From Plazaster borealis (Eukaryota; Echinodermata; Asteroidea; Forcipulatida; Labidiasteridae), in NCBI GenBank assembly GCA_021014325.1, contig CM037472.1:7316001-7380000 (forward strand): DNA of 64,000 nucleotides. Direction: 5' to 3'. The notes beneath the pieces were generated by a model. The model ran no database searches. It saw nothing but the letters and a program-made list of their open reading frames with translations, and was not told the origin of the DNA. The position numbers and the translations under genes were made by a program. This document shows positions 43,504 to 54,555 of this stretch, piece after piece (position 1 is the first letter of the stretch; every line of letters begins with the position of its first letter).

Positions 43504-43629
43504 AAAAGCAATGAAAGTTCTTGTATAACGTAGAATTTTGTCTTTTATCACAACATTGATGACATATCTTTAATTTTAAACTTTCACAATTTCCATTCTC
43601 GACTTTCGCTTTCAGGCTACACATTTTAG

Positions 43630-44249
43630 TTCAACAATGCTCATAAATTCGGCCCCAAATTCTCTGTAATTTTACACCAGCACAATAGTTCAACTTGTTC
43701 TCCATACTAGTTTAACATAATTATGTCATCTGGTTTTGGTGACTTACCAACTCTGCCTGATACAAAATAAGTGTTATACATGTACACAAAATTGTTTTTA
43801 GTTACTAAGTAAGTAGGTCTGCCTCTGGTCTAAGGGTAATCTCAAATTTGTTCACTGTTGCGTCCAATTCATTGGTCAATTAGGACCGGTTTACTGAGAC
43901 ATACGTACAGCTGATCAGGCCGGCTTCAACGAAGCTCAGATCTGTGGTTCATTGATCCCCAGGATGGGGTCTCGGTCAGGGCCTCAGTAACCAACATTTT
44001 TGAGCCAGCAGACATAATTCTACAATGTATGTACCACGCAACTCACTACATTACATTTTATACTACCCTAAGTACTGAATATTGGCCAGGGTCAGTCAAC
44101 AAAGTTTGACAATGAGCTACTAAAACAACAATGGAAGACCAAGGGCTGACCCAGAGAGGTTTTTTAATGCACATTTAGTTGGCATATAATATGACATGAT
44201 ATTTACTATTATTATTGTACACGTGTACATTTGTTGTTTTTGTGTACAG
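43630..44249. other. Intron upstream of DYNC2LI1 exon; nothing else seen
   Basis: AT-rich DNA ending in a pyrimidine-containing acceptor, TTGTTGTTTTTGTGTACAG (to 44249). No candidate first coding exon, which should end in two bases of a split codon, could be singled out here. Confidence 0.45.
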
Positions 44250-44311
44250 GGAGAAGAGTTTATGGGAGATTGCAATCAATGAAGCTGATCAGATTGAGCA
44301 ACAACAGAATG
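44250..44311 (+). CDS. DYNC2LI1: DYNC2LI1, N-terminal exon (after a missing start exon)
   Basis: Dynein-2 light intermediate chain 1 is part of the motor that runs retrograde intraflagellar transport in cilia. This 62-bp exon completes a split codon with its first base, then encodes EKSLWEIAINEADQIEQQQN, and ends one base into the next codon before GTAAGA. The SLWEIA stretch matches the conserved N-terminus of the vertebrate protein (LWEIA). Acceptor and donor are canonical. By comparison with vertebrates only one or two codons, including the initiator Met, lie upstream, in an exon I could not locate. The downstream exon follows after a 13.9-kb intron full of transposons. Confidence 0.8.
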
Positions 44312-45264
44312 GTAAGAATTCCTATAACACAATCACAATCACAATCATTCCTATAACACTGTACCTGTACATGTACATGTTTATACTAATTCCCCATTAC
44401 TCACTAAACAATCTTCTCATCAAATAAATATTTTACTTATTTAAAAAGAGTAGTAACCATGGTAACCAGAGGTGGTAGATTTGTACTGTGTTGCAGCTTA
44501 ACAAGATTCATTAACATGATTCAGCGTGTAGGCTTTTTGCATAGCAACCTGCAGATACATGTTGCAGGGATATAATTTCTCTGTTTTTTTCCCCGGAAAC
44601 CCGTATAGTTTTTGGCCGCAAAAGTTCACCCTTGTGAATCGTGTAAATCTGTTGAGAAAATAGGGGGTAGAATAGAGCCCGGTCGCGATAGTTTTGGTTT
44701 GCGCTAAAACCTTTGACAATGGATGGACTGGATACAAGTCTAATTTGCTGTGGAGTCAAGTACCGGGTAGAAACCAATGAGGTGCATGCAGTTTAGCACG
44801 TGCGGTCAAGACTTTAAAAATTCCATCGGCTTGTGCACCTTGTGTCTGCATATTACGTGAACGAACGTGTGTAGTGGCGATCTGTTACTGATCCAAAATG
44901 TTGTTTTCGGTTTTGCTGACGGGAGACCTGACAGTGCAAGATATAGACAAAGGAATTAAGAACAACTTCAGAGGGAATTGGTTTGAAGGAAGTGTCTGTG
45001 ACAGCAGTAAGGCACGTTTGTTTTGCTGTGCTTTGTTGTGTGTGTGTGTTCAAGTTTTTGTTGCATTTTTCTGTTTGTGAAGCTGTTGCATCTAGCGGCA
45101 AATTATCTTTGAACGTGCATTTTTCTAGATTAAAATAATCCAACCAGGGTTCTATCGCCCCATGCACAAGCTACCGTATCGGACCGATTCGCCCAAATTG
45201 CGGCCGAGATGACAATTTTTAGGTGATAGTGCAATATGTGCAAGGACACCTCTCGTTTTTGTTC
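44312..45264. other. Intron, no element recognised
   Basis: Start of the 13.9-kb DYNC2LI1 intron (44312-58252). Short frames on both strands are unsupported. A tandem of the word AATCACAATCAC and a TACATGTACATG run follow the donor. Confidence 0.5.
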
Positions 45265-47757
45265 TGTTTTTAGGTGTTCGTGTAATACAAGCTTGAACAC
45301 CTTCTTGATTTTATTTTTTGAATTTTTTTTCTTCTTCATCTTCTTCTTCTTCCATGGAACTCTTATCAGCAGTATAACTCTTGATTGAAACTGAATTGAA
45401 CATTGAAACTCATCAGACAATTGAACCTCAATATGAAGACGGCGCAGTTGACGTCATCAGATGACGAATTACAAGGTTTTTAAAGTTGAAAAATTACCAT
45501 TTGGTATTTGCTGTATCTCTTTGAATTTGAAACATATGATGTTCATAGTTGGGCATCCGATAGATCAAGACTGGGCCAACATTTCAAAAGTTAACGCCAA
45601 AATCGTATGACCTTCACTGCCTGGTCGTTACCCTAGGTCAAATTTTGCCTTGGTTTTTTTTCTTGAAAAACAGCATTTTCGGGCTTATCTACAGCATAAG
45701 TCAAGATTGAAATTGAATTGAATATTGAAACTCATCAGACATTTGAACCTTAATATCAAGACAATACAAACTTGATGATGTCATGATGACGTCATCAGGT
45801 ATTGAATTACAATGAATCAAAGTTTAATATCTGTAAAAAAATCATAACTCATGAACCACATTGGATTTTTACAATCCGTACATCATCGGATAGTTTGTTA
45901 AACGTTCAACAAATGCTACACAATTCATGACCCCCTTTGACCTTGACTTTCGGTTCAAACCGGATGTTGAAAATTTCACAAATGACAACATTTTGACTTT
46001 TGCATCTGGTCAAACCGGATGTTAAATTTAAAGCGCAAGTGTCTCTTGACTCATGTTGACAACGCACGACGGCATGATAGTAACGGTAGTAGGCCCTACG
46101 CACACGCTGAACAGTATGCACGTGTAGTTTAGTTTACATGTGTATAGTCTGGTTCATGGACACTCCAGTTATATGTACTGTACAGCAACATGTAGGAATA
46201 CATTTGGCGTTGCTCGGAGTTTCATTGCATATTGCACAGTCACCCAAATATTTGAAAAATTTAATATTTGAAAATTTCATGACTTCTGAACCACACATCG
46301 GATATTTACAATCCATACATTATCTGAACTAACACACGCTATACACAAAGTGTGACCCTGTTTGACCTTGAATTCCGGTTCAAACCGGAAGTTGACATTT
46401 AGAATTAAAAACAAATCTTAACTTCTGAACAACACATTCGATTTTTGCAATCTATTCATCATTGGGAAAGTATGTGACAACTTAAGAAACGATATACAGA
46501 ATGTGACCCCAATTTACTTTACCTTCGGTTTAAACAGGAAGATAAAATTTATTATTTGAAAAAATCAGAACTCTTGAACCACACGTTGGATTGTTATCAG
46601 ACTCATCTGTTCAATCTGTCAGAACTTGCTAGCAACCGGCGCCTTTGAATGGTTTTCCAGATACTGTGCGCCTTATAAATTTTATGTTATTATTATTATT
46701 ATTATACGTCATCAGAAAAGGCTCCAAAGACTTATCAAACGCTACACACTGTGACCTCCCTTGACCTTGACTTCCAGCTCAAACCGGAAGTTGAAAGTTA
46801 ACGTTTCAAAAACCATAACTTTTGTTTACAATCTACATCATTGGGAAAGTATGTAACAATGTAGGAAAAGATGCACAGAGTGTGACCCTATTTGACCTTG
46901 ACTTCCAGTTCAAACTGGAAGTTGAAGTTTAATATTTTTATTAATAATAACTCCTTAACCAGACATTGGTTTTTAAAATTTATACATCATTGTTAAGGTC
47001 TTAAATAAGTCAAAAAATGCTGCACAAAGTGTGAACCCATTTGATCTTGACTTCCAGTTCAAACCGGAAGTTGAATTTATATAATGGAAAAATTCTAACT
47101 CCTGAACCAGACAATGGATTGATTAGGTAAAATGTTGACACCAAATCATTCACTCATAATATCATGACATCACTCGCGAACACCTTGTTTTTGTGATGTC
47201 ACAAAAACTGAATATCTAGTTTTCTTCTTCTCCATCTTCTTCTGCTTTTTCTTTTTCTTCCCTTGAACTCTTCTCTACAGCATAACTCATGATCTGAACT
47301 GAGCCTTGAAATTCATCAGACAATTGAACCTCAATAAGAAGACGCCACAGTTTTCATGACATCATGATGACGTCATCAGGTGTCGAATTACAAGGTTTTT
47401 TGAGTTGAAAAATGTCCATTTGCTTTTCGCTATATTTCATTGAATTTGAAAGCTATGATGTTCATAGGTGGGAATCTGATTATATCAAGCCTGGAGCAAC
47501 ATTTAAAAAGTCAACACTAAAATCGTAGACCTTTACTTCTGGTCGTAACACAAAGTCAAAGTTTGTTTTTGTTTTGGGGGTTTTAAAAAAAAAAATTCAG
47601 GGCTTACAGCATTCGCCTTTGTTTCAAAAAACTACTTTCGAACTTAACTCAAGATTGAAATTGAATTGAACATTGAAACTCATCAAACAATTGAACCTTA
47701 ATATCAAGATGACGCAAACGTGATGATGTCATGATGACGTCATCAGGTATTGAACTA
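45265..47757 (-). mobile_element. Helitron-like repeat with long internal minisatellite
   Basis: Oriented leftward: the terminal hairpin (AGGTGTTC...GAACACCT, 45267-45297) with TTAG, the complement of CTAA, at its left edge. It continues with a CTTCTTCTTCTT run, an ACTCATCAGACAATTGAACC block, TGATGACGTCATCAGG, and then about seven diverged units of roughly 150 bp (45828-47130). Each unit has a TGACCTTGACTTCC word followed by TTCAAACCGGAAGTTGA. A second head-like block (CGAACACCTTGTTTTTG then the CT-rich run) starts near 47172, so two copies sit head to tail. The second is interrupted by a LINE at about 47758 and resumes at 51515. Confidence 0.55.
46590..46706 (+). mobile_element. Short L2-like 3' tail in the repeat array
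   Basis: A segment ending TGTGCGCCTTATAAATTTTA followed by an ATT repeat interrupts one minisatellite unit; the unit resumes with CATCAGAAAAGGCTCCAAAG. This is a 5'-truncated LINE or SINE copy with an L2-type tail, different from the 20.9-kb family. Confidence 0.6.
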
Positions 47758-47770
47758 CATGGAAGGAACC

Positions 47771-48430
47771 ATGGCGGTCAATCAACATGCTTCAAAAATT
47801 GCTCTCACGCTTTTACTCATCTTGGTTGCTCTGAGCCTTCAGACCAGTCTACATTTTGTACCATGTGATAGAGTTTTGTCTGCTGACTCTTCTGATGTAT
47901 CCCATCATCAAGATACTGACAGCACTTTCAAGTTTTTGAGTGTTTTTCGGTCAGTTTTACATCAGCTTCCACTAAAAAATGATGCTACAGTCTACAAGCT
48001 GGTAATCACGCCCGAGCAACCCCATTGTCATGAGCACATACTGAGTCAGAGTCAGAGTCTTGCCAAGCCACTTCCTTTGTGTCAACCCTGCTTTGTGATA
48101 CCAATCTCCACTCATCAATGGGTAAAGTACAAGATAAAGCTTGCTAAGAGCAGAACTCCTTATTATGCAAACACCACAGCTTGTTTCAACATTACTCTTT
48201 CTGGTGACATTGAGGTCAACCCAGGACCTGAATCTTCATCTGATGATCCATCTAACTTTTCTTCAAATCATTCAAGTGCAACTTGCCAGATGTACCTACA
48301 AAATGTAAGGAGTTTGAAGAACAAGCTGGATGTTTATCACAGTTCTTTGACTGCTTGTCTGCAACCTGCTGGGTTTTACAATTTCTTTGCCTTCACTTGG
48401 TGGCGGTGTACTTCTTGGGTGTCACAATGA
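47771..48430 (+). pseudogene. LINE leader with signal-like N-terminus and 2A-like motif
   Basis: ATG at 47771 has an ideal context (ACCATGG). Residues about 9-29 are strongly hydrophobic (IALTLLLILVALSLQTSLHF), like a signal peptide or anchor. A Ser/His-rich stretch follows, then FNITLSGDIEVNPGP with the 2A-like motif at residues 145-153, and the start of the endonuclease (LQNVRSLKNKLDVY). After QPAGFYNF the frame leaves the protein. Relative to the LINE at 17 kb, a stretch of about 30 residues of endonuclease that should include the ETW motif is missing, so a deletion and not just a shift occurred. Confidence 0.7.
48203..48229 (+). other. 2A-like ribosome-skipping motif (consensus)
   Basis: Encodes GDIEVNPGP, a full match to D(V/I)ExNPGP, preceded by FNITLS. 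In known cases the nascent chain is released before the last Pro and translation continues, making two proteins. Here that would separate the hydrophobic leader from the endonuclease-RT. Confidence 0.8.
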
Positions 48431-49523
48431 CTTTGTATGCCGTAGACGGACTGATTTAGAGTGCAACACATTAGAATTGTTATTTGTTGAGGTGAGTCTA
48501 TCTAACCGCAACAAGATGCTTCTCGGTGTATTCTACAGACCACCGAACACTGGAGTTGAGACTTTAGAGGCTCTTGCTGACTCTGTGACAGCTGCATCTA
48601 GCCACTATAACTACATCTGTATTGTTGGAGATTTTAATCTCCCTACATTACATTGGGACTCTGAGAGTAAGATCGCCATCTCAAGCGGTTCAACAATTGA
48701 TGACGTTTTTGTTGATGCTGTGATGTCTGCTAACAATTTGCACCAGGCAAACTTTTCCCCAACAAGAGGAGATAACATTCTAGACCTTGTTCTTTCCTCA
48801 AGTGACCTACAGGTTTCTTCTACAACCGGTGAAGACCTCTTTCAGTCCGACCACAATTCAATAAGTCTGAACTTTCTTATTAGCAATTCATCAAAGCCAC
48901 AGTTACTACCTCACAGCCGTCCGATCTTTAACTTTCGCAAAGCTGATTTAAACGACCTCTGCAGAACGTTTGAGTGCATTCCCTGGAATCTGCTCGAAGC
49001 CACAGATAATTGTGATGAAGCAACATCACTCTTTTATGATTTTGTTGAAGCTGCCATCATTGATGTTGTTCCAGTTATTGATGTTGTTCCAGTTGATGAA
49101 GCAACATCACTCTTTTATGATTTTGTTGAAGCTGCCATCATTGATGTTGTTCCAGTTGTTCGTCCACGTCGCCCATCTCCTCCATGGTTTGATGGACAAG
49201 TTCATGTTGCGCTTAAAGCCAAGGAAAGAGCATTTTGCCGGAAGAAGGCCATCCCTACTCCAGAGAACATAGCATGTTTCAAGCAAGCAAGGCATGAATT
49301 CAAGAAGCAAGTGAGGAGAAAGTACTCCAACTACTTGAAGTCAATAACTGGTGACATTAGCAAAAATCCAAAACGTTTTTGGAGTTTCATTAAGGCTAAA
49401 TCACGTCAACATTCATTGCCTTCAGTTCTCTGCAGTGATTCTGGACTCGAAGCTACGGACTCAGCTGGAAAAGCCTCTCTTTTTATGAACTTTTTTCCAG
49501 TCTGTTTACCTGCCATCATCTAA
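48387..49523 (+). pseudogene. LINE endonuclease C-part and linker, with in-frame duplication
   Basis: Encodes GGGVLLGCHNDF, FYRPPNTGVE, IVGDFNLPTLHWDS, ILDLVLSS and QSDHNSISLNF motifs of an APE-type endonuclease, then the basic linker before RT (RRKYSNYLKSI). Codons for DEATSLFYDFVEAAIIDVVPV (63 bp) occur twice in frame (49014-49076 and 49095-49157), separated by an extra 18 bp that repeats IDVVPV. That duplication is unusual in such a linker. The frame ends just before RT. Confidence 0.7.
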
Positions 49524-49578
49524 TGATCCTGATACAAGTACCACTTTACCTAAGTTTGAGAATTTAAATCTAAACTCC

Positions 49579-50550
49579 ATGCCTGATATTTACATTTCTG
49601 ACTCAGAGGTCTTACGTAAGTTAAATGATATTGATTCTTCTAAAGCGACTGGATCAGACAATGTTTCAGGTTTTATTTTTAAGTCCTGTGCTAATGCTCT
49701 TTGTGGTCCATTAACTTATATTTTTAGAAAGGCCTCCAGGGAGGGTTGCTTTCCTTCATGCTGGAAATCTGCAAATATTGTTCCCATACATAAAACTGGT
49801 AAAAAACTTAGTGTTTCTAATTACAGACCAATTTCTCTTATCCCTCAGATAGCAAAGGTTTTTGAAAGAATTCTTTCTGATCAGATTTTGTCTCATGTAC
49901 GACCTGTACTTTCTGAGCAACAGCACGGCTTTGTCTCTGGTAGGGATTGTTCCACAAACCTCACATCATTATTAAGGGAGGCATACCGTGCTGTTGATAA
50001 GAAAGAGCAGTTGGATGTTATTTACACCGATTTCTCTAAGGCCTTTGATCGAGTTAACCATAATTATCTGATACATAAACTTAAGTCATACAATATCCAT
50101 CTGAATGTCTTAATCTTATTGCAAAGCTATCTTACTGGTAGAAAACATAGAGTAATTATCAATGGCTTTTCATCTGAATGGAAAACAGTGCCCTCTGGCG
50201 TTCCACAGGGTTCCATTCTCGGACCTCTCCTGTTCACTTTATTTGTCAACGACCTCCCTAGGTGTTTAGATAATAACAGTTTGTTATATGCTGACGATTT
50301 GAAAGTTTTTCGACAGATTAGTAAAAATGCTGATACTTTTTCTTTGCAGGCTGACTTAGATAAGATTTTGAGTTGGTCTAAAATGTGGCAACTATCTCTA
50401 AATGTTAATAAATGTAGTGTTTTAACTGTGACTCTTAAGAAGAAGCCGTTCAAATTTGATTACACCCTAGGTGATACTATTCTTAGGTTGATGTTCAGAA
50501 AGATCTTGGTATTTTTATTGATAGTAAACTCACCTTTGTCCCTCGTGTGA
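49579..50550 (+). pseudogene. LINE reverse transcriptase
   Basis: RT domain with the usual blocks in order: SKATGSDNVSGF, NYRPISLIPQ, EQQHGFVSGRDCSTNL, IYTDFSKAFDRVNHNYL (first catalytic Asp), PSGVPQGSILGPLLF, LLYADDLKVF (catalytic pair) and LSLNVNKCSVLTV. The polymerase core is intact but has no ATG linked to the upstream endonuclease frame. A frameshift near 50480-50500 leads to the stop at 50550. Confidence 0.8.
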
Positions 50551-50598
50551 ATTACATCATAAAGAAAGCTAACCGTATGAGGGCGGAATTTTCGTTCA

Positions 50599-51129
50599 AT
50601 GAAAGATGAACACGTTTTACTCACCTTGTTTTGTTCACTTATTAGACCCAATTTAGAGAATTGTACTGTTGTTTTTAATTCAATTTCCACTCATCAGGCA
50701 CATAGGTTAGAAGGGGTTCAATACCGTTTTCTTAAATTTGTTCACAGGACGCTTACTAATGTCAGTGCTTATAATTGTAATTTGGATTATTTTGATTTAT
50801 GTGAAATGTACAGGCTTCCACCCCTCAGACAAAGAAGAATTATTACTGACTGTCTATTTATCTGTAAATTTTTCCATAATCGTTATAACAACAGGGACTT
50901 CAACCCATTTAGTTTACATGTTCCTAATCGTCGTACAAGGCAAGCCAACAAACACATCCTACATGTTCCATGGAATCGCGTTGAGGTGACAAAACGTGGA
51001 TTCATTTCCAGGATTTCATCCACCTACAAGGGGTTCCATGGAACTTGTGATGTTTTTGGGGCACCTTCACTCAGTTCATTTCGTCATCAGATTTCACGTG
51101 CTTTAGCCTGTACCACTACCAGTATCTAA
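50599..51129 (+). pseudogene. LINE C-terminal domain
   Basis: Continues the RT protein after frameshifts: LLTLFCSLIRPNLENCTVVF, then HRLEGVQYRFLKFVHRT and LRQRRIITDCLFICKFFHN, the standard thumb-to-C-terminus region of CR1/Jockey-like LINEs. Stop at 51129. No ATG in appropriate context at its start. Confidence 0.7.
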
Positions 51130-51514
51130 TCAAGTCATTAATCTTACTTAATTATTTATTTATTTACATGTATATTATATATAAATATATATTTAGATGT
51201 TTTTGTATGTAGTTTTTTATTTTTTTATATATATATATTTTTTTAATTTATTTATTTGTTATTTGTTTATTTATTTATTTATTTATTTATTTTGTTTGTT
51301 TGTTCTTTGCTGTATTTATTTTTCATTTATGTATGTATGTACTCATTTATATATATATTTATTTGTTTATTAATTTATACTTTACAATTCAATTTGTAAC
51401 ATTTATGTACTTGGTTATTATCTGTAAATTTAAAGACTCTTATTTTTTGTTTAACCTTTCCCGTAATTGGCGGTTCATCCGCTGTTGGTTTGGACAATAA
51501 ATACAATACAAAAT

Positions 51515-51735
51515 AAAGTTTAATATTTGCAAAAAAATCATAACTCATGAACGACATGTTGGATTTTTACAATCTATGCATCATAGGAAAGGTCCTTCAA
51601 ATTTCATCAAAGGCTGATGGAAGTTGAAAATTTCAAGAAATCATATTTCTTAAACTATATCAGCACAATTTTTTACATGAGGTTGTAGATCTGTGAGCCT
51701 GCTACATATTTACCTGTAGGGGCCATTTCATAATA
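51515..51735 (-). mobile_element. Helitron-like repeat, continuation after LINE
   Basis: Resumes with AAAGTTTAATATTTGC, ATCATAACTCATGAAC and GGATTTTTACAATC, then AAGTTGAAAATTTCAAG and GTTGTAGATCTGTGAGCCTG. The last block recurs at 63755-63775, so it is a genuine family segment. Confidence 0.65.
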
Positions 51736-52489
51736 GTCAATGTTAAAATGTTTTGATCTTTTTTCGAAATTGTTTTGACCCACCCATTCATCCCGAATTT
51801 CGTTTTTTAAATGCTGACGGACTTTCCTATACAATGAGGAACAAAGTAATGCCTGAAATAAAACTGTTAATCTAAATCTTAGTATGCTCTCAATAAAAAA
51901 TGGCTGCTTTTGCCTCTATTTTCACTATGTATGTACACTCCCTGATAGTAGTAGAAATGATATCATTATCACATCATATTTGCATAGATATGATCACTGC
52001 ATGTTTTCCAAATACATTTGACCAGGAAATTCCAAGATGGCCGTAATTTTTCAAGATGGCCGTAATTTTTCAAGATGGCTACCATTTTAAGTAATAAACT
52101 TTGCACAGAAGCCTACTTTTTGTACTAAAAGAATCTTTCCATATACAATTTTGCAAAGATCAAGGATTATGTTTGCAAAAAAAGCAGCCAAGTTCATTCC
52201 AAGATGTCCGCTACTTTCCAAGATGGCTGTTACTTTCCCGTTAACATCGTAGTATTTTGCATGGTTTACTGAATATGTTTTGCAAATAAGTCGACCAATA
52301 ACAAATTCCAAGATGACTGACGTTGTCCGCCAAAATCTAATTTGGGCTCTGTTAATGATAACCTGTGCATTAATGTGTATGTTTGAGGTCTAGATTAGAA
52401 GCAAATACGTGAACATCACATCATATGCCTTTGCAAGATTTGAAAATGTCATGGTGTACAATCAGGTGAGATATGCGGTGACACCGTGA
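51736..52489. other. No gene; CAAGATGGC repeats
   Basis: The words CAAGATGGCCGTAATTTTT and close variants recur six times or so between 52028 and 52320. Nothing else was recognised. Confidence 0.5.
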
Positions 52490-53207
52490 AGCGTAAAAAC
52501 TTTTCTGAGTTGTGGTGGTTCTGATAAGAACTGGTGGTTAAACAACTCAACATTTCGATCAGTATGCTCTGATCGTCTTCAGGAGAATGCTGGACTCTGT
52601 TGCTTGATGCTGCTTATTGTACTGTTGAAAAGATTAACTGGTACATGTACTTGGGCTTAGCTCAATGATGCACGAATGCGGGAAAGACAAGATAAGCTGA
52701 ACTTTTAGCATGATGATGCGTTTAGGCTGGAACTGATTCTAAACTGAAACCCACTGGGAGTGGGTAGGGAGTGTGTGCTTACTGAACAATCAGTTGGTAA
52801 CAAGCACAGGGAAGGAGAGAAGGGAGCCTAGTGGAGACTGAGGGTATAGATGATGCAAGTTTAAGGAGTAGGGGATGTGACCGTGGATATACATGTAGGA
52901 GATCCATTGGTCGGGAAGAGTGGGAGCCAAATCACCATGTGGAAGCCGATGTCTTGAGCAATGGTGTCGTGCTTTTTCTTGATGGCATCTCTCATCCCTC
53001 TTTGGTGCCATGCCTGGATAAGAGCGATGAGTTCTGCAGCACTCAGTCTAGTTGGTGATTGGTGATGTTCGAGTGTTTGACAAAAGGTAACTTCTCGAAA
53101 TCTCTCCTCCTTCTGTGTGCTTGATGTTCCTTGTGTCTAGTAGGAAGGTTTCATCCGGTTTCCCAGACGTAAACCTTGCCACATACACAATAGCCCAACG
53201 TAATGAG
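52490..53207 (-). pseudogene. Penelope-like element, GIY-YIG endonuclease end
   Basis: The minus strand near 53200-53060 reads GYCVCGKVYVWETG, a stop, then NLPTRHKEHQAHRRR and a Lys/Phe/His stretch. This fits the GIY-YIG endonuclease at the C-terminus of Penelope-like retroelements (CGKVYVGETGR-LxTRLKEH). The conserved Arg after ETG is lost to a TGA. Downstream (52580-52530 on the minus strand) the words CTGAAGACGATCAGAGCATA and TGATCGAAATGTTGAG are typical of sequence near the ends of these elements. The RT half is absent because a hAT-type element borders at 53216. Confidence 0.6.
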
Positions 53208-53215
53208 TTTCGCAC

Positions 53216-54547
53216 CAGGGTTGTAGCTAGAAAGTTTTGAGTGCCGGCTAATTTAGAGCGTAGCGCGCGAAGCGAGTGGAGCGTTTTCACGGCGTGGGGT
53301 CCAGGGGCGAAGCCCGGGAAGCTTTTGGTTTTACTGCTTTAAAATGGATTTGTAGGGTTTACTTCTAGACATAAATTATGGGTTTTTTGTAAGGCATTTT
53401 TAGGTACATGTATGTAAATCTGTTATTTTCAACTTCATGACAGTGATTCAAGAAAAGTATACATTGTACTGTCTGAACCAGTACAAGACATTATTGTACA
53501 TAAGTGTATAGTATTATGGTATCTGTTACAAAATACCAGGCCTCGAATGTAAAAAAAGAAAAGGCACAAAACAATAAGCCAGCAGATGTCAACACACTTT
53601 CCAGGTTTAATAGATCGCTGAGTATCCACCGTCCCCACATAACGTTCGGTCGCCTGCCTGGCGAGTTGTCCATAAAAACACTCTATTGTGCAAACACACC
53701 AGGTCCAGAGTCCATGCTAACCAACATTCCGCACGCTGTGATTGGCCATTGATAATATTACCATATTCATAAGAAAACTTGGCTAGACTCCAACTTGGTA
53801 GGCTACACGTTCATGAACTGAGTGAAGAATAGCTGTACACCGTGTGGCGCGCCCCTATGGATTATTTACCATACACAGCCTTAGATCAAGGCTATTCCAA
53901 CATCGACAACTTTTGCCGATAGAGGGCGATGCGGGGCAAAGTTCATAATTTTTTCCCCCAATGTGCGTCATCTACCGATCAATTATGATTATGGCAACGT
54001 CAAGGGAAAAACCCTTTGCCGAGCATGCATAGACACATAAAGTCTTCTATCTAGCAGTTGATTTTGCATGAGTTTTGGTGGTGCACATGTACGTGTTTAC
54101 GGTGCATGTATGATAATTTTGGTCAAGGATTATGGTCTTTAAACAACGGACTCACAGTTTTGTATATGAATTCATGAAATCGGTCTGGCTTCCATCGTAC
54201 ATAGATTGCCGGTATGTACGGTATGTTATTTCACTGCTCGTTCGAAAGTATTTGATTTGTACACGATAAGTATTGCGGTTCGCTTATTTATTTTTTTATT
54301 TATTTTTTTACACAAAATTTACCAAAAATTTATGTTGTTGTTTTTGTCTTTCTAACTTTTTGTTCAAACTGAACATGCGGCTGCGTGAAAGAGGTATTTT
54401 GGGGGTTTTCTGTTCATTTTAATATAATGTTTGCTACATTTTGTGCCGGTCGGTAGGAAGTTCATTTAGTCTGTGTGGCGGTTGGCAGAAGCTACATGTA
54501 GTGCCAGTTACACCCGACCGGCGCCGACCGGCGTGGCTACAACCCTG
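53216..54547. mobile_element. hAT-like non-autonomous element
   Basis: Ends CAGGGTTGTAGCTAG and complement of GGCTACAACCCTG match over the first 12 bases. The flanks TTTCGCAC (53208-53215) and TTCCACAC (54548-54555) form a probable 8-bp target duplication with two changes. CAGGG ends and 8-bp duplications are typical of hAT transposons. Just inside the left end is a GAGCGTAGCGCGCGAAGCGAG stretch (53258-53278) with repeated GCG words. No transposase is visible in 1.33 kb. Confidence 0.65.
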
Positions 54548-54555
54548 TTCCACAC

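Larger units (their letters stand above)
47758..51514 (+). mobile_element. Second 2A-bearing LINE (CR1/Jockey-like), inside the Helitron-like repeat
   Basis: About 3.76 kb. It contains a leader with signal-like N-terminus and 2A-like motif, a damaged APE endonuclease, RT, a C-terminal region, a T-rich 3' UTR with TTTATTTATTTA runs, and a final AATAAATACAATACAAAATA. The repeat that it interrupts reads TATTGAACTACA before it and AAAGTTTAATATTTGC after it. Those same sequences lie adjacent, uninterrupted, at 45796-45835 (TATTGAATTACA...AAAGTTTAATATC), which fixes the borders within a few bases. At least four frameshifts make it inactive. Confidence 0.75.

Noticed and set aside
44150..44165. ATGGAAGACCAAGGGCTG...AGAG|GT as the missing first exon of DYNC2LI1
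   Set aside because: The exon would end in phase 1, but the next exon needs two preceding bases of a split codon, so the frames do not join.
51141..51380. TTTATTTA-rich stretch as a scaffold-attachment or origin element
   Set aside because: It is the 3' UTR/tail of the 2A-bearing LINE; no further evidence.
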